A stretch of 44,845 bases of DNA from CAYVLA01 sp964549615 [NCBI: uncultured Thermococci archaeon] (GTDB lineage Archaea > CAYQAE01 > CAYVLA01), in assembly GCA_964549615.1 (NCBI GenBank), contig CAZJVP010000003.1, forward strand, positions 1 to 44,845, given 5' to 3'. This document shows positions 33,254-41,790 of this stretch, one piece after another. The notes beneath the pieces are model-generated. The model was not told the DNA's origin. It did not search any database and was given only the letters and a program-made list of their open reading frames with translations. How positions within the stretch are numbered: the stretch's first letter is position 1; each line of letters opens with the position of its first letter. The translations under genes and the position numbers were made by a program.

Positions 33254-34004
33254 ACAATCCGGCAAGAAATGCTGCCAAGGCCCCCAGGTAGGACGCGTCC
33301 AGTGCCAATGCCCGAGCCGCGAAACCCAGAACTGGGGCCTTTGTGGGCGACACAACGGCCATCACGACGACCACCCACCAGATGTTGGTGAACGCTATGA
33401 GCATGACCGAAAGGAACAGCCCTGCCTGCCTGAGGTCGTATTGGTCTGGTGCTTCCCGTGCTGTCCCCGCCACGTGCGATCCGAGGGCGCAGCCGACGAG
33501 GAATACTGCCACTGTCTGGGCCGAGCCTCTCAGGGCCGCCGCGACAAGCATCAACACGATCGGAAACAGCGGGAAGAGGTAGGGACTCAGAGCTATGAGG
33601 AAGTTTCCCCGCGCGTTCGGCTTATAGTAGGAAACGTATCCGCCATGTCTCGTGAACTTGAACTGCTTGATCTTATAGCCGCAGAGCCTTGCGAAAACGG
33701 CGTGGACAAGCTCGTGGCCAACCAGGTGGACGTACCACGCGGCGACGCCTATCTTTGGCATCCGTTCAGCCTTGAAAGCGAGCAACACTCCAAGCGATCC
33801 CCCAAGGACTAGAACGAAACCTAGCTGTCTGGAGAAATCCCACAGCGCCTCGATGGCCGATAAAGGATCCCGCGTGGCGCCCTGAAGGCTGATGCCGAGG
33901 AAGGACGACGCCTGCACGAGCAACGCCGCCGCGAATCCCGGCATCAATATGGCGATTAGAGCTGCGACGATCCATTTGGCGACTCTGTGCCGGGTTAGAG
34001 CCAC
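33246..34004 (-). CDS. Membrane M50-like metallopeptidase (HExxH)
   Basis: 252 residues with about five to six hydrophobic segments. In the middle, YVHLVGHELVHAVFARLCGY has the HELVH zinc motif, followed by HGGYVSYYKPNARGNF and ALSPYLFPLFPIVLML, where the second ligand and the membrane segment of M50/DUF3267-type proteins would lie. That suggests an intramembrane or membrane-bound zinc protease, though no partner is nearby. GTG 34004 is 27 nt from the TATA-like GCTTTATTC (34027-34035). Substrate unknown. Confidence 0.7.
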   Translation of the reverse strand: MALTRHRVAKWIVAALIAILMPGFAAALLVQASSFLGISLQGATRDPLSAIEALWDFSRQLGFVLVLGGSLGVLLAFKAERMPKIGVAAWYVHLVGHELVHAVFARLCGYKIKQFKFTRHGGYVSYYKPNARGNFLIALSPYLFPLFPIVLMLVAAALRGSAQTVAVFLVGCALGSHVAGTAREAPDQYDLRQAGLFLSVMLIAFTNIWWVVVVMAVVSPTKAPVLGFAARALALDASYLGALAAFLAGLFK

Positions 34005-34026
34005 GATCCGGCGGCATGATCGGCGC

Positions 34027-34035
34027 GAATAAAGC
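34027..34035 (-). promoter_or_regulatory. TATA box of the M50-like gene
   Basis: Coding-strand GCTTTATTC, centred 27 nt before GTG 34004: leaderless spacing. Confidence 0.5.
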
Positions 34036-34043
34036 TGTGACAG

Positions 34044-35150
34044 CTAGTCCGTCCTTCCCCTAGTGCGCCTCAGGACCCTGCATGCGTCCAAGTATGCCTT
34101 AAGGTTCTCCCACGGGATCGTGTGCGGAAGCTGTCCACCCGCGTTCAGGAAGTAGCCCGGCAGGTGGCCACAGGTCTTAATGCATCTCTCGACCTCCTTC
34201 GCGGCCTGTTCGGGCGCTCCGCCGGTAAGCAACCTAGTGTCCACGTTACCGATGAGGATCTTCTTGCCGCCCCACCGATCTGCCATCCACTTGAGGTCAA
34301 CGTAGGGTTCAAAGATGAACCCATCTGCGCCCGCCGCGAAAACGTCCTCCACGATCTTGGTCACCTGCCCATCGGAGCAGAAAATGACCGGTATGCCGCG
34401 GTCCTTTAGGGGCTCCCAGATCCATGGGTAGAACGGGAAGATGTTCTTCCTGTACCACCCGGGGCTGAATATGGGGCCGTTGCTCATGCATATGTCGTCA
34501 TGGGAGATGAAAACCTCAAGTCCACGAACCTTGGACCAGGCCTCCATGTAGAGCCTCGACAGACCCGCGAACTCCCTCGCCTGCCTCATGAACCGCGAGG
34601 GATCGCGCAGCGCGGCGGTTACGGTCGGTCTCCAGCCGAACAATCCGAGGAACCAGTGGAATAGGGTCGTGTAATGGGCCTCCGCGACCAGAAGGCGGTC
34701 ACCGATTTCCGATTGGTTCTGGTCGTGAAGCCGTTGGAAATCGCGGACGAGATCCTTCATGGACCTCTGCTCGTACGAAGAAACATCGTAGTCAAGCACC
34801 TCCCTAGGAGAGGCGATGGGGCCCTTCCGCATGTGGGCCCCCTCGTGGCACCATCTCGTCGCGAATACGCCCCACGGCTCCAGTCTCGCTCCGTCTTCGT
34901 CTCTCGCCGACGAATCGCTGCCGGGGAGAGAGGCGACGGCCGACTTGTGCTGCAGGCCACCCCAAGAAAGGTCAAGATCCAATGCGTCTATGACGGCCAG
35001 CCCGGCTCGCGCAACATCCTCCAGCGGATCGACGCCCGCGATCTTGATGTACGCCTCCCTGGACATCGGCCAGTACCACTCCACCTGCGGCACGATATCG
35101 GTTTCCTCAAGGTGGATCGCGGACAGGCCCCGCTTGTAAGCCATGTGCAT
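34044..35150 (-). CDS. UroD/MtaA-family (uroporphyrinogen decarboxylase-like) protein
   Basis: TIM-barrel of the URO-D superfamily, which includes corrinoid methyltransferases such as MtaA/CmuA. Blocks: AIHLEETDIVPQVEWYW, VFISHDDICMSNGPIFSPGW, IPVIFCSDGQVTKIVEDVFA, GFIFEPYVDLKWM, KILIGNVDTRLLTGG. The MtaA zinc signature HxCxn is incomplete here (IFCSDG, no His before the Cys), so methyl transfer in the usual way is uncertain. No corrinoid protein or heme gene is adjacent. ATG 35150 begins at the usual family start; a GTG at 35228 is open but would approach the divergent gene within 20 nt. About 368 residues. Confidence 0.8.
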   Translation of the reverse strand: MHMAYKRGLSAIHLEETDIVPQVEWYWPMSREAYIKIAGVDPLEDVARAGLAVIDALDLDLSWGGLQHKSAVASLPGSDSSARDEDGARLEPWGVFATRWCHEGAHMRKGPIASPREVLDYDVSSYEQRSMKDLVRDFQRLHDQNQSEIGDRLLVAEAHYTTLFHWFLGLFGWRPTVTAALRDPSRFMRQAREFAGLSRLYMEAWSKVRGLEVFISHDDICMSNGPIFSPGWYRKNIFPFYPWIWEPLKDRGIPVIFCSDGQVTKIVEDVFAAGADGFIFEPYVDLKWMADRWGGKKILIGNVDTRLLTGGAPEQAAKEVERCIKTCGHLPGYFLNAGGQLPHTIPWENLKAYLDACRVLRRTRGRTD

Positions 35151-35248
35151 GGGGTTGCATGGCCGCGTTGGAAAAGATTTCCCACTGCGTAGTTCCACTG
35201 GGATCGCAAGCATTATCTTCTTCCTCACCGCCTCCGGATGGGATCCAG

Positions 35249-36148
35249 ATGAGATACGGAGTGGTGCTGCATGGGGCTGGAGTTATCGACGCACCCACCG
35301 CTATGGCGGAGATAGCTCAAGCTGGGTTCACGAGCTTCGAGTATTCATACTCACACCTAGCGAAATTGGAAGCTCGGAGGCGAACCGCCTACGGGGAGTT
35401 GGCTGACAGGGCGTCCGCGTTAGGGCTCGAGCCCGTGCAGATCCACGGCCCGAGCCTGGAGCAAGGATTCGATCTGGGAAGCCCGGACGGCCCGGTCCGC
35501 AAAAGAAGCATCAGGAGAAGCTGCAAGTGGATGGATTACTGTGTTGCTTTAGGTGTCCCCGTCATGATCGAACACGGGTGTGAGTTCCACGAGGACTTCG
35601 GGAAAACCATGGACTGTGTGAAATCGTCTTTCCGGACTATCTCAAGATTGGCCAAGGATAGGGGCATCAAGATTGCCATCGAGAACGAGTTCGACCCAAG
35701 GAACCTCGTGCGCGCAGGAGACGGCCGACGCATGGTGGTGCCAGCTAGGGTGGGCTGCACCATATCCGAGCTCATGGAGGTGATCAACGACGTGGACCCC
35801 GACACGCTCGGAATATGTCTGGACTTCGGGCATGCAAACCTCCAAAGACCGCTCTTTGCCCTCGCAGATGCCGTATCCGAGGCTGGTACACATCTGATCG
35901 CCACACACATACACGACAACGAAGGGCTTAGGGATGATCATCTGTTCCCTCTCATGGGCAACATCGAGTGGGATGCGGCGATCGAGGCTTTGCGTCGGAT
36001 CAACTACCGAAAGCCCCTCGTTCTTGAGGCCGACGGCGGGCTCTCGTCCAAGGATCGGAACACCCGGATGAACCGACTGCGGGCAGCCAATCTCATACTG
36101 CGTGAACTCTGCGGGCCTGAAGGGTGGACGAGGAAGGCCATGACCTAG
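35249..36148 (+). CDS. Sugar phosphate isomerase/epimerase-like TIM-barrel protein
   Basis: Fourth barrel of the superfamily. It begins MRYGVVLHGAGVIDAPTAMA and includes GFTSFEYSYSHLA, VQIHGPSLEQG, KIAIENEFDPRN (Glu ligand), LGICLDFGHANLQRP (Asp/His), IATHIHDNEGLRDDH and PLVLEADGGLS. 299 residues from ATG 35249, the family-like start. Metal-dependent isomerase or epimerase; substrate unknown. Divergent from the UroD-like gene, and its stop lies inside a 25-bp tandem duplication. Confidence 0.87.
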   Translation: MRYGVVLHGAGVIDAPTAMAEIAQAGFTSFEYSYSHLAKLEARRRTAYGELADRASALGLEPVQIHGPSLEQGFDLGSPDGPVRKRSIRRSCKWMDYCVALGVPVMIEHGCEFHEDFGKTMDCVKSSFRTISRLAKDRGIKIAIENEFDPRNLVRAGDGRRMVVPARVGCTISELMEVINDVDPDTLGICLDFGHANLQRPLFALADAVSEAGTHLIATHIHDNEGLRDDHLFPLMGNIEWDAAIEALRRINYRKPLVLEADGGLSSKDRNTRMNRLRAANLILRELCGPEGWTRKAMT

Positions 36149-36193
36149 TCCAATCGATCACGCGGATGCCTAGTCCAATCGATCACGCGGATG
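36144..36193. repeat. 25-bp perfect tandem duplication between convergent genes
   Basis: The unit CCTAGTCCAATCGATCACGC plus GGATG occurs at 36144-36168 and 36169-36193. The first copy carries the TAG of the isomerase-like gene, the second the TGA of the ferritin-like gene on the other strand. Confidence 0.9.
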
Positions 36194-36647
36194 CCTGCAG
36201 CGACCGAATGCGCCGGACATGGTCTTTCTCTTCAAAAATGATCCTGTCGATCACCGTGGCCGCTGCGCTGGTGACGTACTCCCTTATCGAGTAGTAGAAG
36301 AGCAGGGTTTCCTTCTCAAAGCCTAGCGCAAATTCCAGGATTTGCATGGTCGTCTCAAGGCTGGGGGAGCTGCCCTCGACCAGGTGCTTCAGAACGCTTG
36401 TGCCGACTAGGCTCTCAATGTACGGCGTGGCCTCCTCGGGGATTATCCCTTTTGTTTCGTCCTTGGCGCCTTTTGCGAGAAGCTGCAGGAAGATCTCCGC
36501 ATGTCTCCTCTCATCAGCTGCTAAGACCCCAAGGAGATCCTTGGCTGCTCCCTTCGCCTTGGCCGCCGATCCGCGGTAGAACTTTTCCCCTGCCCTCTCA
36601 ACCTGTATAGCCATCTCCACAAGTTCAAACCGAGTGTAGCCGGGCAC
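36183..36647 (-). CDS. Ferritin-like (rubrerythrin-type) diiron protein in hydrogenase operon
   Basis: Four-helix diiron protein of 154 residues. Ligand pattern: ELVEMAIQVERAGEKFY (helix 1), AADERRHAEIFLQLL (E-x2-H, helix 2), LGFEKETLLFYYSI (helix 3) and FEEKDHVRRI (E-x2-H, helix 4). There is no rubredoxin-like Cys4 domain. GTG 36647 lies 7 nt after the hydA stop, so the gene is the last in the hydBGDA operon; the frame to 36731 would overlap hydA and lacks helix homology. Likely peroxide or oxygen detoxification or electron/iron handling for the hydrogenase; that is inference from context. Confidence 0.85.
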   Translation of the reverse strand: MPGYTRFELVEMAIQVERAGEKFYRGSAAKAKGAAKDLLGVLAADERRHAEIFLQLLAKGAKDETKGIIPEEATPYIESLVGTSVLKHLVEGSSPSLETTMQILEFALGFEKETLLFYYSIREYVTSAAATVIDRIIFEEKDHVRRIRSLQASA

Positions 36648-36654
36648 TGTCTCA

Positions 36655-37947
36655 TCACACCCCCTTGCTGAGGTCCACGGCGTGGACTGAACAAGATATG
36701 CATGGATCATAGGCGCGAATGAGCATCTCACACTGCAAGGAAAGGTCTCCTCCCGCGGCGACGACCTTGGGGCAGAAGGCTCTCAGGGAGTCCTCCACGT
36801 GGGCCGAGTTGTGTGCCGTGGGAGGCACAATGTCAGCAGCCGTGACAACTCCGGATTTGTCAAACGTGTAACTGTGGTAAAGAAGGCCTCGCGGGGCCTC
36901 GGTCAGCGCCGCTCCGGAGCAGGGCACGCCCGTCCGGGCCCGGGCGGGCTGCTCCGCCACGTCCAGCCTCAGCTTCCTTATTATTCTTATGCTTTCCTCG
37001 ATCGCGTGCAGGATCTCGACGACCCTTGCCTTGATGTTCATGAAGGGGTCGGTTGATTGAAGATTCAAGTCGATGTCCTTGATCAACTTCCTTGCGCCCG
37101 GGCTCAACTGTTCATGATTCAAGACCACCCGTGCCAACGGCCCAACCATGAAGCTTCCCCTGCCTTTCACGAATGACTGTTTGGCGTTGGAGTAGGCCAC
37201 CTGTCTCTCAAGAATGTAAGACCTGTACTCGGCTTCCGAGGCTTCGAGCCCGAGGTTTGAGACCAACCGGCCCTCGTTCACGGCATACTCGTTCCCGCTT
37301 GATATTGCAACAAGCTCGCTATCGCGATCGACGGCGGGGTAGTCGAATCCCGCGATCGTCTTCACGGTCTCCAAAACCTCCTTCCTCGCACTCTTAAGCC
37401 TCGCAAGTAGCGGCTCCAGTTCCTCCTCCGTGGGGATCTTGGTGAAACCGCCCACTACAGCGGAGATGGGATGAATCGCTCGTCCCCCGACGATCTCACC
37501 GACATCGTTCCCCAGCTTCTTGATTCTAAGCGCAGTCTGCACGATATCCCTGTGCTTCGCAGCCATCGAGATCGCGCCGTCGAAGCCAAGGTAGTCCGGC
37601 GCGGTCAGCATGAAGACGCTAAGAGCATGGCTCTGGATCCAGCCGCTGAGCGCAAGCAGCGTCCTGAGCTGTTTGGTCTGTTGGCTGACCTCAACGCCGA
37701 ACGCATTCTCAACCGCTCTGAGCGCCGTGACCTGGTGTGCAACCGGGCAGATGCCACAGATCCTGGATGCGAGCTCGTGCACTTCGTAGAACTTCCTTCC
37801 CCTTAGGAAGGCCTCAAAGAACCTCATGGGCTCGAAGATCGCAAACTGGCACTTTTTCACGCGCCCTCCCCGGCCCACTTCGACCTTGATCGACCCCTGG
37901 CCCTCCACCCGGGGAACGTAGCAAACGTTGACCTTTTGCGAACTCAA
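36655..37947 (-). CDS. hydA: Group 3b-type [NiFe] hydrogenase large (alpha) subunit
   Basis: Catalytic subunit holding the Ni-Fe(CN)2CO site. Ligand motifs: RICGICPVAH near residue 63 and DPCISCSVH at the C-terminus. The tail after the His is AVDLSKGV, 8 residues, comparable to the short peptide cleaved in Pyrococcus SHI alpha (4 residues), so a maturation protease would be needed; none is in the window. 430 residues. The ATG overlaps the hydD stop by 4 nt. Cytoplasmic, consuming or making H2 with NAD(P)H through HydGB. Confidence 0.95.
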   Translation of the reverse strand: MSSQKVNVCYVPRVEGQGSIKVEVGRGGRVKKCQFAIFEPMRFFEAFLRGRKFYEVHELASRICGICPVAHQVTALRAVENAFGVEVSQQTKQLRTLLALSGWIQSHALSVFMLTAPDYLGFDGAISMAAKHRDIVQTALRIKKLGNDVGEIVGGRAIHPISAVVGGFTKIPTEEELEPLLARLKSARKEVLETVKTIAGFDYPAVDRDSELVAISSGNEYAVNEGRLVSNLGLEASEAEYRSYILERQVAYSNAKQSFVKGRGSFMVGPLARVVLNHEQLSPGARKLIKDIDLNLQSTDPFMNIKARVVEILHAIEESIRIIRKLRLDVAEQPARARTGVPCSGAALTEAPRGLLYHSYTFDKSGVVTAADIVPPTAHNSAHVEDSLRAFCPKVVAAGGDLSLQCEMLIRAYDPCISCSVHAVDLSKGV

Positions 37948-38708
37948 ATGCCCGCCTCCGCGCGAAATTCGTCGGTCATGCCCGCGTACTTGCGGAACTT
38001 CCGGACCGCGTCGTCATCGGACATCCCGTTTTTCTTGAACAGGCGTGCCAGTTGCCCCGCGTTGGCATCGCTCATAGGCCCGTAGCATCCCTCACATTCC
38101 CTGCCGTAGCTGGGGCAGATCGCGCCGCACCCAGCTCTCGTGACAGGCCCCATGCACGGCTTCCCCAAGCTCCTCAGGATGCAGACGTTCTCTCTGAGCT
38201 TGCACTCAACGCAAACTGGGTGGTATTTCAGATCCGGCCTGATGCCCTGAAGTGCGGACGTGATTAGCGCGAATATGAGGTCCTTGTGGGGCGGACATCC
38301 GGGGAGCACCATGTCCACGGGCACGTACTCCCCGATGCCGTGGACCCTGATCGACATGATCGGCGTGGTATCCTCGTAAACGTAGCTTTCGGCCTTGTAC
38401 TGGGAAATCCAGTTCCTTATGGACGGCAGGCAGCCCGCCACGGCGCAATCGCCAAAGGCGACAAGGATTCGCGACACGGACCGGATTCTCTTGAGCTCCT
38501 CCAGCTCCCTAGGAGTTGAGACCGATCCCTCAACCAGGCAAAGGTCGTATGGACCCAGATCAACCCGGCTCTGCGCCATCATGAAGTAGGCAATGCTGAT
38601 CCTCTCCGCTATCTGGAGAAGCTCATCCTCAAGGCGCAAGAGCTCCATCTGGCAGCCCGCGCAGCCGGTGAATTTGAAAACGGCGAGCCTCGGCTTCCCT
38701 TCAGCCAT
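37944..38708 (-). CDS. hydD: Group 3b-type [NiFe] hydrogenase small (delta) subunit
   Basis: Electron-transfer subunit with three FeS clusters. KFTGCAGCQMELLRLED carries the proximal-cluster Cys pair, FGDCAVAGCLPS and PGCPPHKD complete it, and VCVECKLRENVC and CGAICPSYGRECEGCYGP serve the other clusters. 254 residues from ATG 38708, which has GGAGGGAGG just upstream and sits 10 nt after the hydG stop; a frame to 38741 would run back into hydG. No Tat signal, as expected for a soluble group 3 enzyme. Confidence 0.95.
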   Translation of the reverse strand: MAEGKPRLAVFKFTGCAGCQMELLRLEDELLQIAERISIAYFMMAQSRVDLGPYDLCLVEGSVSTPRELEELKRIRSVSRILVAFGDCAVAGCLPSIRNWISQYKAESYVYEDTTPIMSIRVHGIGEYVPVDMVLPGCPPHKDLIFALITSALQGIRPDLKYHPVCVECKLRENVCILRSLGKPCMGPVTRAGCGAICPSYGRECEGCYGPMSDANAGQLARLFKKNGMSDDDAVRKFRKYAGMTDEFRAEAGI

Positions 38709-38718
38709 TGCCTCCCTC

Positions 38719-39555
38719 CTATATCCCGCAGTCGGGGACATCCTTGATCACCGAATACTTGAACACCGGCCCATCCTTGCAGACAAAGTATGGCCCCAGT
38801 TGGCAGTGTCCGCACTGGGCAATCCCGCACCGCATCCGCCTCTCCAGCGACACGTAGAGCTGTTCCTCGTTGAATCCCTTCCTGAGCAGATCCTGCACCA
38901 CGAAGTGCATCATCACCTCCGGCCCGCAGATGAGCGCCGCGGCGTTCCTGGGCTTGGTGACAAGATTCTGCAGGAGCGTTGTCACAACTCCCACCGAGTG
39001 CTTCCACTCGACCCCTTCTGGGACATAATCAACCGTGAGGGCGAGCTTGGTCCTAGGCATCCTGTGCCACTTCTCAAACTCCCATTCGAAAATGCTCTCA
39101 AGCGGAGTCCTCGTGCCGTACAGGATCTCGAGAAATCCGAAGTCGTCCCGATTCTCCTCTATGTGAACTATCACAGGACGCGGCGAGGGAAGCCCGACAC
39201 CGCCGGTCACGATGAGGACGTCCTTGCCCTCCAGTTCCTTCATCGGCCAGCCGTTCCCGTACGGGCCGGAGATGTAAAGTCGATCGCCGACCTTGAGTTG
39301 GTGGATCCTAGTAGTGACCCTGCCGACCTTCCTGACCGCAACGGCGAAGCTATCGGTGTTTGACATGCTCGAAGCGATTGAGAACATCGCCTCCCCGACT
39401 CCCGGAAAAGAGATGATGATGAACTGACCGGGCGTGAACCTGAACGCGCGCTGGACGTCTTCCTCCACGAATCTGAAAGTGTAGGTGTTCGTGTTGGAGG
39501 TTTCACGTTTGATGGCGAGGACCTCGGCGATCTCCCTCTTGTACGGGTCCTTCAA
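38719..39555 (-). CDS. hydG: Hydrogenase gamma subunit (FAD/NAD(P)H-binding)
   Basis: Diaphorase subunit related to ferredoxin-NADP reductases and PyrK. The FAD domain has FTPGQFIIISFPGVGEAMFS, then ISGPYGNGWPM; the nucleotide site is IVTGGVGLPSPRPVIVH. The C-terminal [2Fe-2S] site is RRMRCGIAQCGHCQLGPYFV, then CKDG. 278 residues; the ATG overlaps the hydB stop by 4 nt. GLPSPRP replaces the GLAPLRP more usual in this motif, a small oddity that may touch cofactor binding. Confidence 0.94.
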   Translation of the reverse strand: MKDPYKREIAEVLAIKRETSNTNTYTFRFVEEDVQRAFRFTPGQFIIISFPGVGEAMFSIASSMSNTDSFAVAVRKVGRVTTRIHQLKVGDRLYISGPYGNGWPMKELEGKDVLIVTGGVGLPSPRPVIVHIEENRDDFGFLEILYGTRTPLESIFEWEFEKWHRMPRTKLALTVDYVPEGVEWKHSVGVVTTLLQNLVTKPRNAAALICGPEVMMHFVVQDLLRKGFNEEQLYVSLERRMRCGIAQCGHCQLGPYFVCKDGPVFKYSVIKDVPDCGI

Positions 39556-40595
39556 ATGGGTCCCTCCCCAGAGGCCTCATCCCCTCTGAGCTCCCTTGCG
39601 ATCAAAGTTATGTCTATGTCCACAGGACATATCCTTATGCATCGCCCGCAGCCTACGCACTTGGTCATGCTGTACTGGTACGATCCATAACTCAGGTTGT
39701 GACAAACGAACTGCCTGAGTCGCGCGCTTCTTTCCGGGCGGAAGTTCCCCCCAAGTGCGACCTGCGCGAACTCCTTGAGGAGGCACACATCCCATTCGCG
39801 GTACCTTTCGCCCTTCGTCAACGAAACATCGACCGTGTCGCGCACGTCGAAACAGAAGCAGGTTGGACATACCATCCCGCACTGGCCGCACCCCAGACAG
39901 ATATTGCCGTACTTTGCCCAAACGGGATGGTCTTGCGAGGATAGGCACAACTCTGGCATGCCCGCCATATCTAGGGATCTCTTGAACTCCCCTTTCAACC
40001 GCTCGATCACCGCGCGCTTCGCCTGCAGATCCTCCTCTGTAGCCGCTTGCAGCTCGAGGGAGCGCAAGACCTGCTCACCTTCCTGGCTTCCGGACTCCAT
40101 GAGATACCTCCGACCGATGTCGGTCATAAGGACGTCAAAACCGGACTTGGCCTCCGGTCCCGTGCCCATTGACATGCAGAAGCAGCTGTCCGACACGGTC
40201 TTGCAGGTAAGAGCGAAGATGAGGAAGTTGTTGCGCCTCCTGAGGTACCTGGGATCGCTACGGAACCCTAGGAACACCCTGTCAAGGAACTTGAGCCCAT
40301 TCACGTCGCATGGGTGAACGCCCAGGAGGACCTGCTTCTCAGCCGGGATTAGGTCCTCAATCCTTGAGAACTTGTCGTGGTCGAAGGTGAATATGGTCTC
40401 GCGCGGCGGCGAGAAGTACTTCTTCGGGGGCAGGACGGTTGTCACGTAATCCAGACAGAGATCCTGCGCCCGCTCAACCCTCCCAAACACCCACTCCGTC
40501 CCTTTCTGGATCGGTCCGAAGACCTTGTGCGATTCGCCGAGCTTGGCCAGAATCCTCGGGATCTCAGCATCGGGCATGACAACGCAATACGTCAT
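39552..40595 (-). CDS. hydB: Hydrogenase beta subunit (two [4Fe-4S])
   Basis: First gene of the operon. Features are LGVHPCDVNGLKFLDRVFLG and the CFCMSMGTG loop, then two ferredoxin-type clusters CLGCGQCGMVCPTCFCFD and CVGCGRCIRICPVD. About 347 residues from ATG 40595, which is 37 nt from TATA TTTAAA at 40630-40635; earlier starts overlap the promoter. It links the FAD subunit to the delta subunit in group 3b sulfhydrogenases. Confidence 0.93.
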   Translation of the reverse strand: MTYCVVMPDAEIPRILAKLGESHKVFGPIQKGTEWVFGRVERAQDLCLDYVTTVLPPKKYFSPPRETIFTFDHDKFSRIEDLIPAEKQVLLGVHPCDVNGLKFLDRVFLGFRSDPRYLRRRNNFLIFALTCKTVSDSCFCMSMGTGPEAKSGFDVLMTDIGRRYLMESGSQEGEQVLRSLELQAATEEDLQAKRAVIERLKGEFKRSLDMAGMPELCLSSQDHPVWAKYGNICLGCGQCGMVCPTCFCFDVRDTVDVSLTKGERYREWDVCLLKEFAQVALGGNFRPERSARLRQFVCHNLSYGSYQYSMTKCVGCGRCIRICPVDIDITLIARELRGDEASGEGPI

Positions 40596-40627
40596 GGACG
40601 GAGCCCGAGCCCCATCCAAACAAACGC

Positions 40628-40636
40628 GATTTAAAA
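40628..40636 (-). promoter_or_regulatory. TATA box of the hyd operon
   Basis: Coding-strand CTTTTAAAT, about 37 nt before ATG 40595. Its TTTAAA core is symmetric, but the divergent dehydrogenase gene has a separate CTTTAATG at about 40677. Confidence 0.55.
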
Positions 40637-40779
40637 GTATTGCCAAAGGAAGCGCGGTCGGCCCGGAGGGCAAGACCTTTAATGAGGCGTGGCAAATGCC
40701 CTTGCAAAGAATATGGGCGCGAGATCATCTACCTGGCGCCGCCCTGGAGAACATTGAGCTGATCGACGGGGGTGACTGG

Positions 40780-41775
40780 GTGAAGAAGTACAGCGTATAC
40801 GTCACGAGAAGCATCCCGGAGCCAGGGCTTGATCTGCTCAGACGCGAGTGCGACCACGTTTGGGTTCGACCCTCTGAGAAGATACCCACCAAGGAGGAGT
40901 TGATTAGGGGGGTGAGGAGATGCGATGCCCTCCTCAGCCTCCTTACCGACCGGGTCGACTCTGATGTCATCGCTGCCGGACGCCGGCTGCGCATCATAGC
41001 CAACTACGCAGTTGGCTATGACAACATTGACGTCGAGGCCGCGACGCGTAAAGGCGTCATGGTGACCAACACCCCCGGAGTGCTCACCGAAACCACCGCC
41101 GACATGGCCTGGGCGCTGCTGATGTCGGTGGCGAGGCGAATCGTAGAGGCCGATAGTTACGTGAGGAAAGGACGATTCAGAGGATGGGCACCCAAGTTGT
41201 TGCTCGGCTCGGACGTGCATGGCAAGACCCTTGGGATCGTCGGCCTGGGCCGGATCGGGAGGGCGGTGGCCGCGAGGGCGAAGGGATTCCAGATGAAGGT
41301 GCTATACTACGATGTGAGAAGGGCCGAGCCGGATGTTGAGAGAGAGCTCGGGGCTGCCTACGTTGACCTGGAGACCCTCCTCCGTACATCCGACTTCGTG
41401 ACCCTTCACACTCAGCTTACCCAGCAGACCACCCATCTGATCGGGCCGAAGGAACTTGCAATGATGAAACCGACGGCATACCTGGTCAACACGTCTCGGG
41501 GCCCGGTGGTGGACGAAAAAGCTTTGGCCAAAGCCCTTCAAGCCGGTGCCATTGCGGGCGCCGCCCTTGACGTGTTTGAGAAGGAGCCAGATGTCTCGCG
41601 CGATCTCCTGGCTCTTCCGAACGTGGTTCTCGCTCCACACATCGCAAGCGCGTCGGTTGAGACGAGGACTAGGATGGCCATCATGGCGGCGGAGAATATC
41701 ATAGCCGCTGCTTGGGGGCAGACGCCCCCCAACCTGGTCAACGCGGAGGTCCTCCAGCGCTACCCGATCTCGTGA
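40780..41775 (+). CDS. D-2-hydroxyacid dehydrogenase (glyoxylate/hydroxypyruvate reductase-like)
   Basis: NAD(P)-dependent dehydrogenase of the 2-hydroxyacid family. It opens KKYSVYVTRSIPEPGLDLL. RIIANYAVGYDNIDVEAATR is typical of glyoxylate reductases, GIVGLGRIGRAVAARAKGF is the Rossmann site, VNTSRGPVVDE carries the catalytic Arg and VVLAPHIASASVET the catalytic His. 331 residues from GTG 40780, the length of archaeal GyaR; GGGGGTGA lies a few nt upstream. A longer frame from 40525 would read through the hyd promoter. Reduces glyoxylate or hydroxypyruvate, or works on a sugar-acid product. Confidence 0.9.
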   Translation: MKKYSVYVTRSIPEPGLDLLRRECDHVWVRPSEKIPTKEELIRGVRRCDALLSLLTDRVDSDVIAAGRRLRIIANYAVGYDNIDVEAATRKGVMVTNTPGVLTETTADMAWALLMSVARRIVEADSYVRKGRFRGWAPKLLLGSDVHGKTLGIVGLGRIGRAVAARAKGFQMKVLYYDVRRAEPDVERELGAAYVDLETLLRTSDFVTLHTQLTQQTTHLIGPKELAMMKPTAYLVNTSRGPVVDEKALAKALQAGAIAGAALDVFEKEPDVSRDLLALPNVVLAPHIASASVETRTRMAIMAAENIIAAAWGQTPPNLVNAEVLQRYPIS

Positions 41776-41790
41776 TGGTCGGGCGAACGT

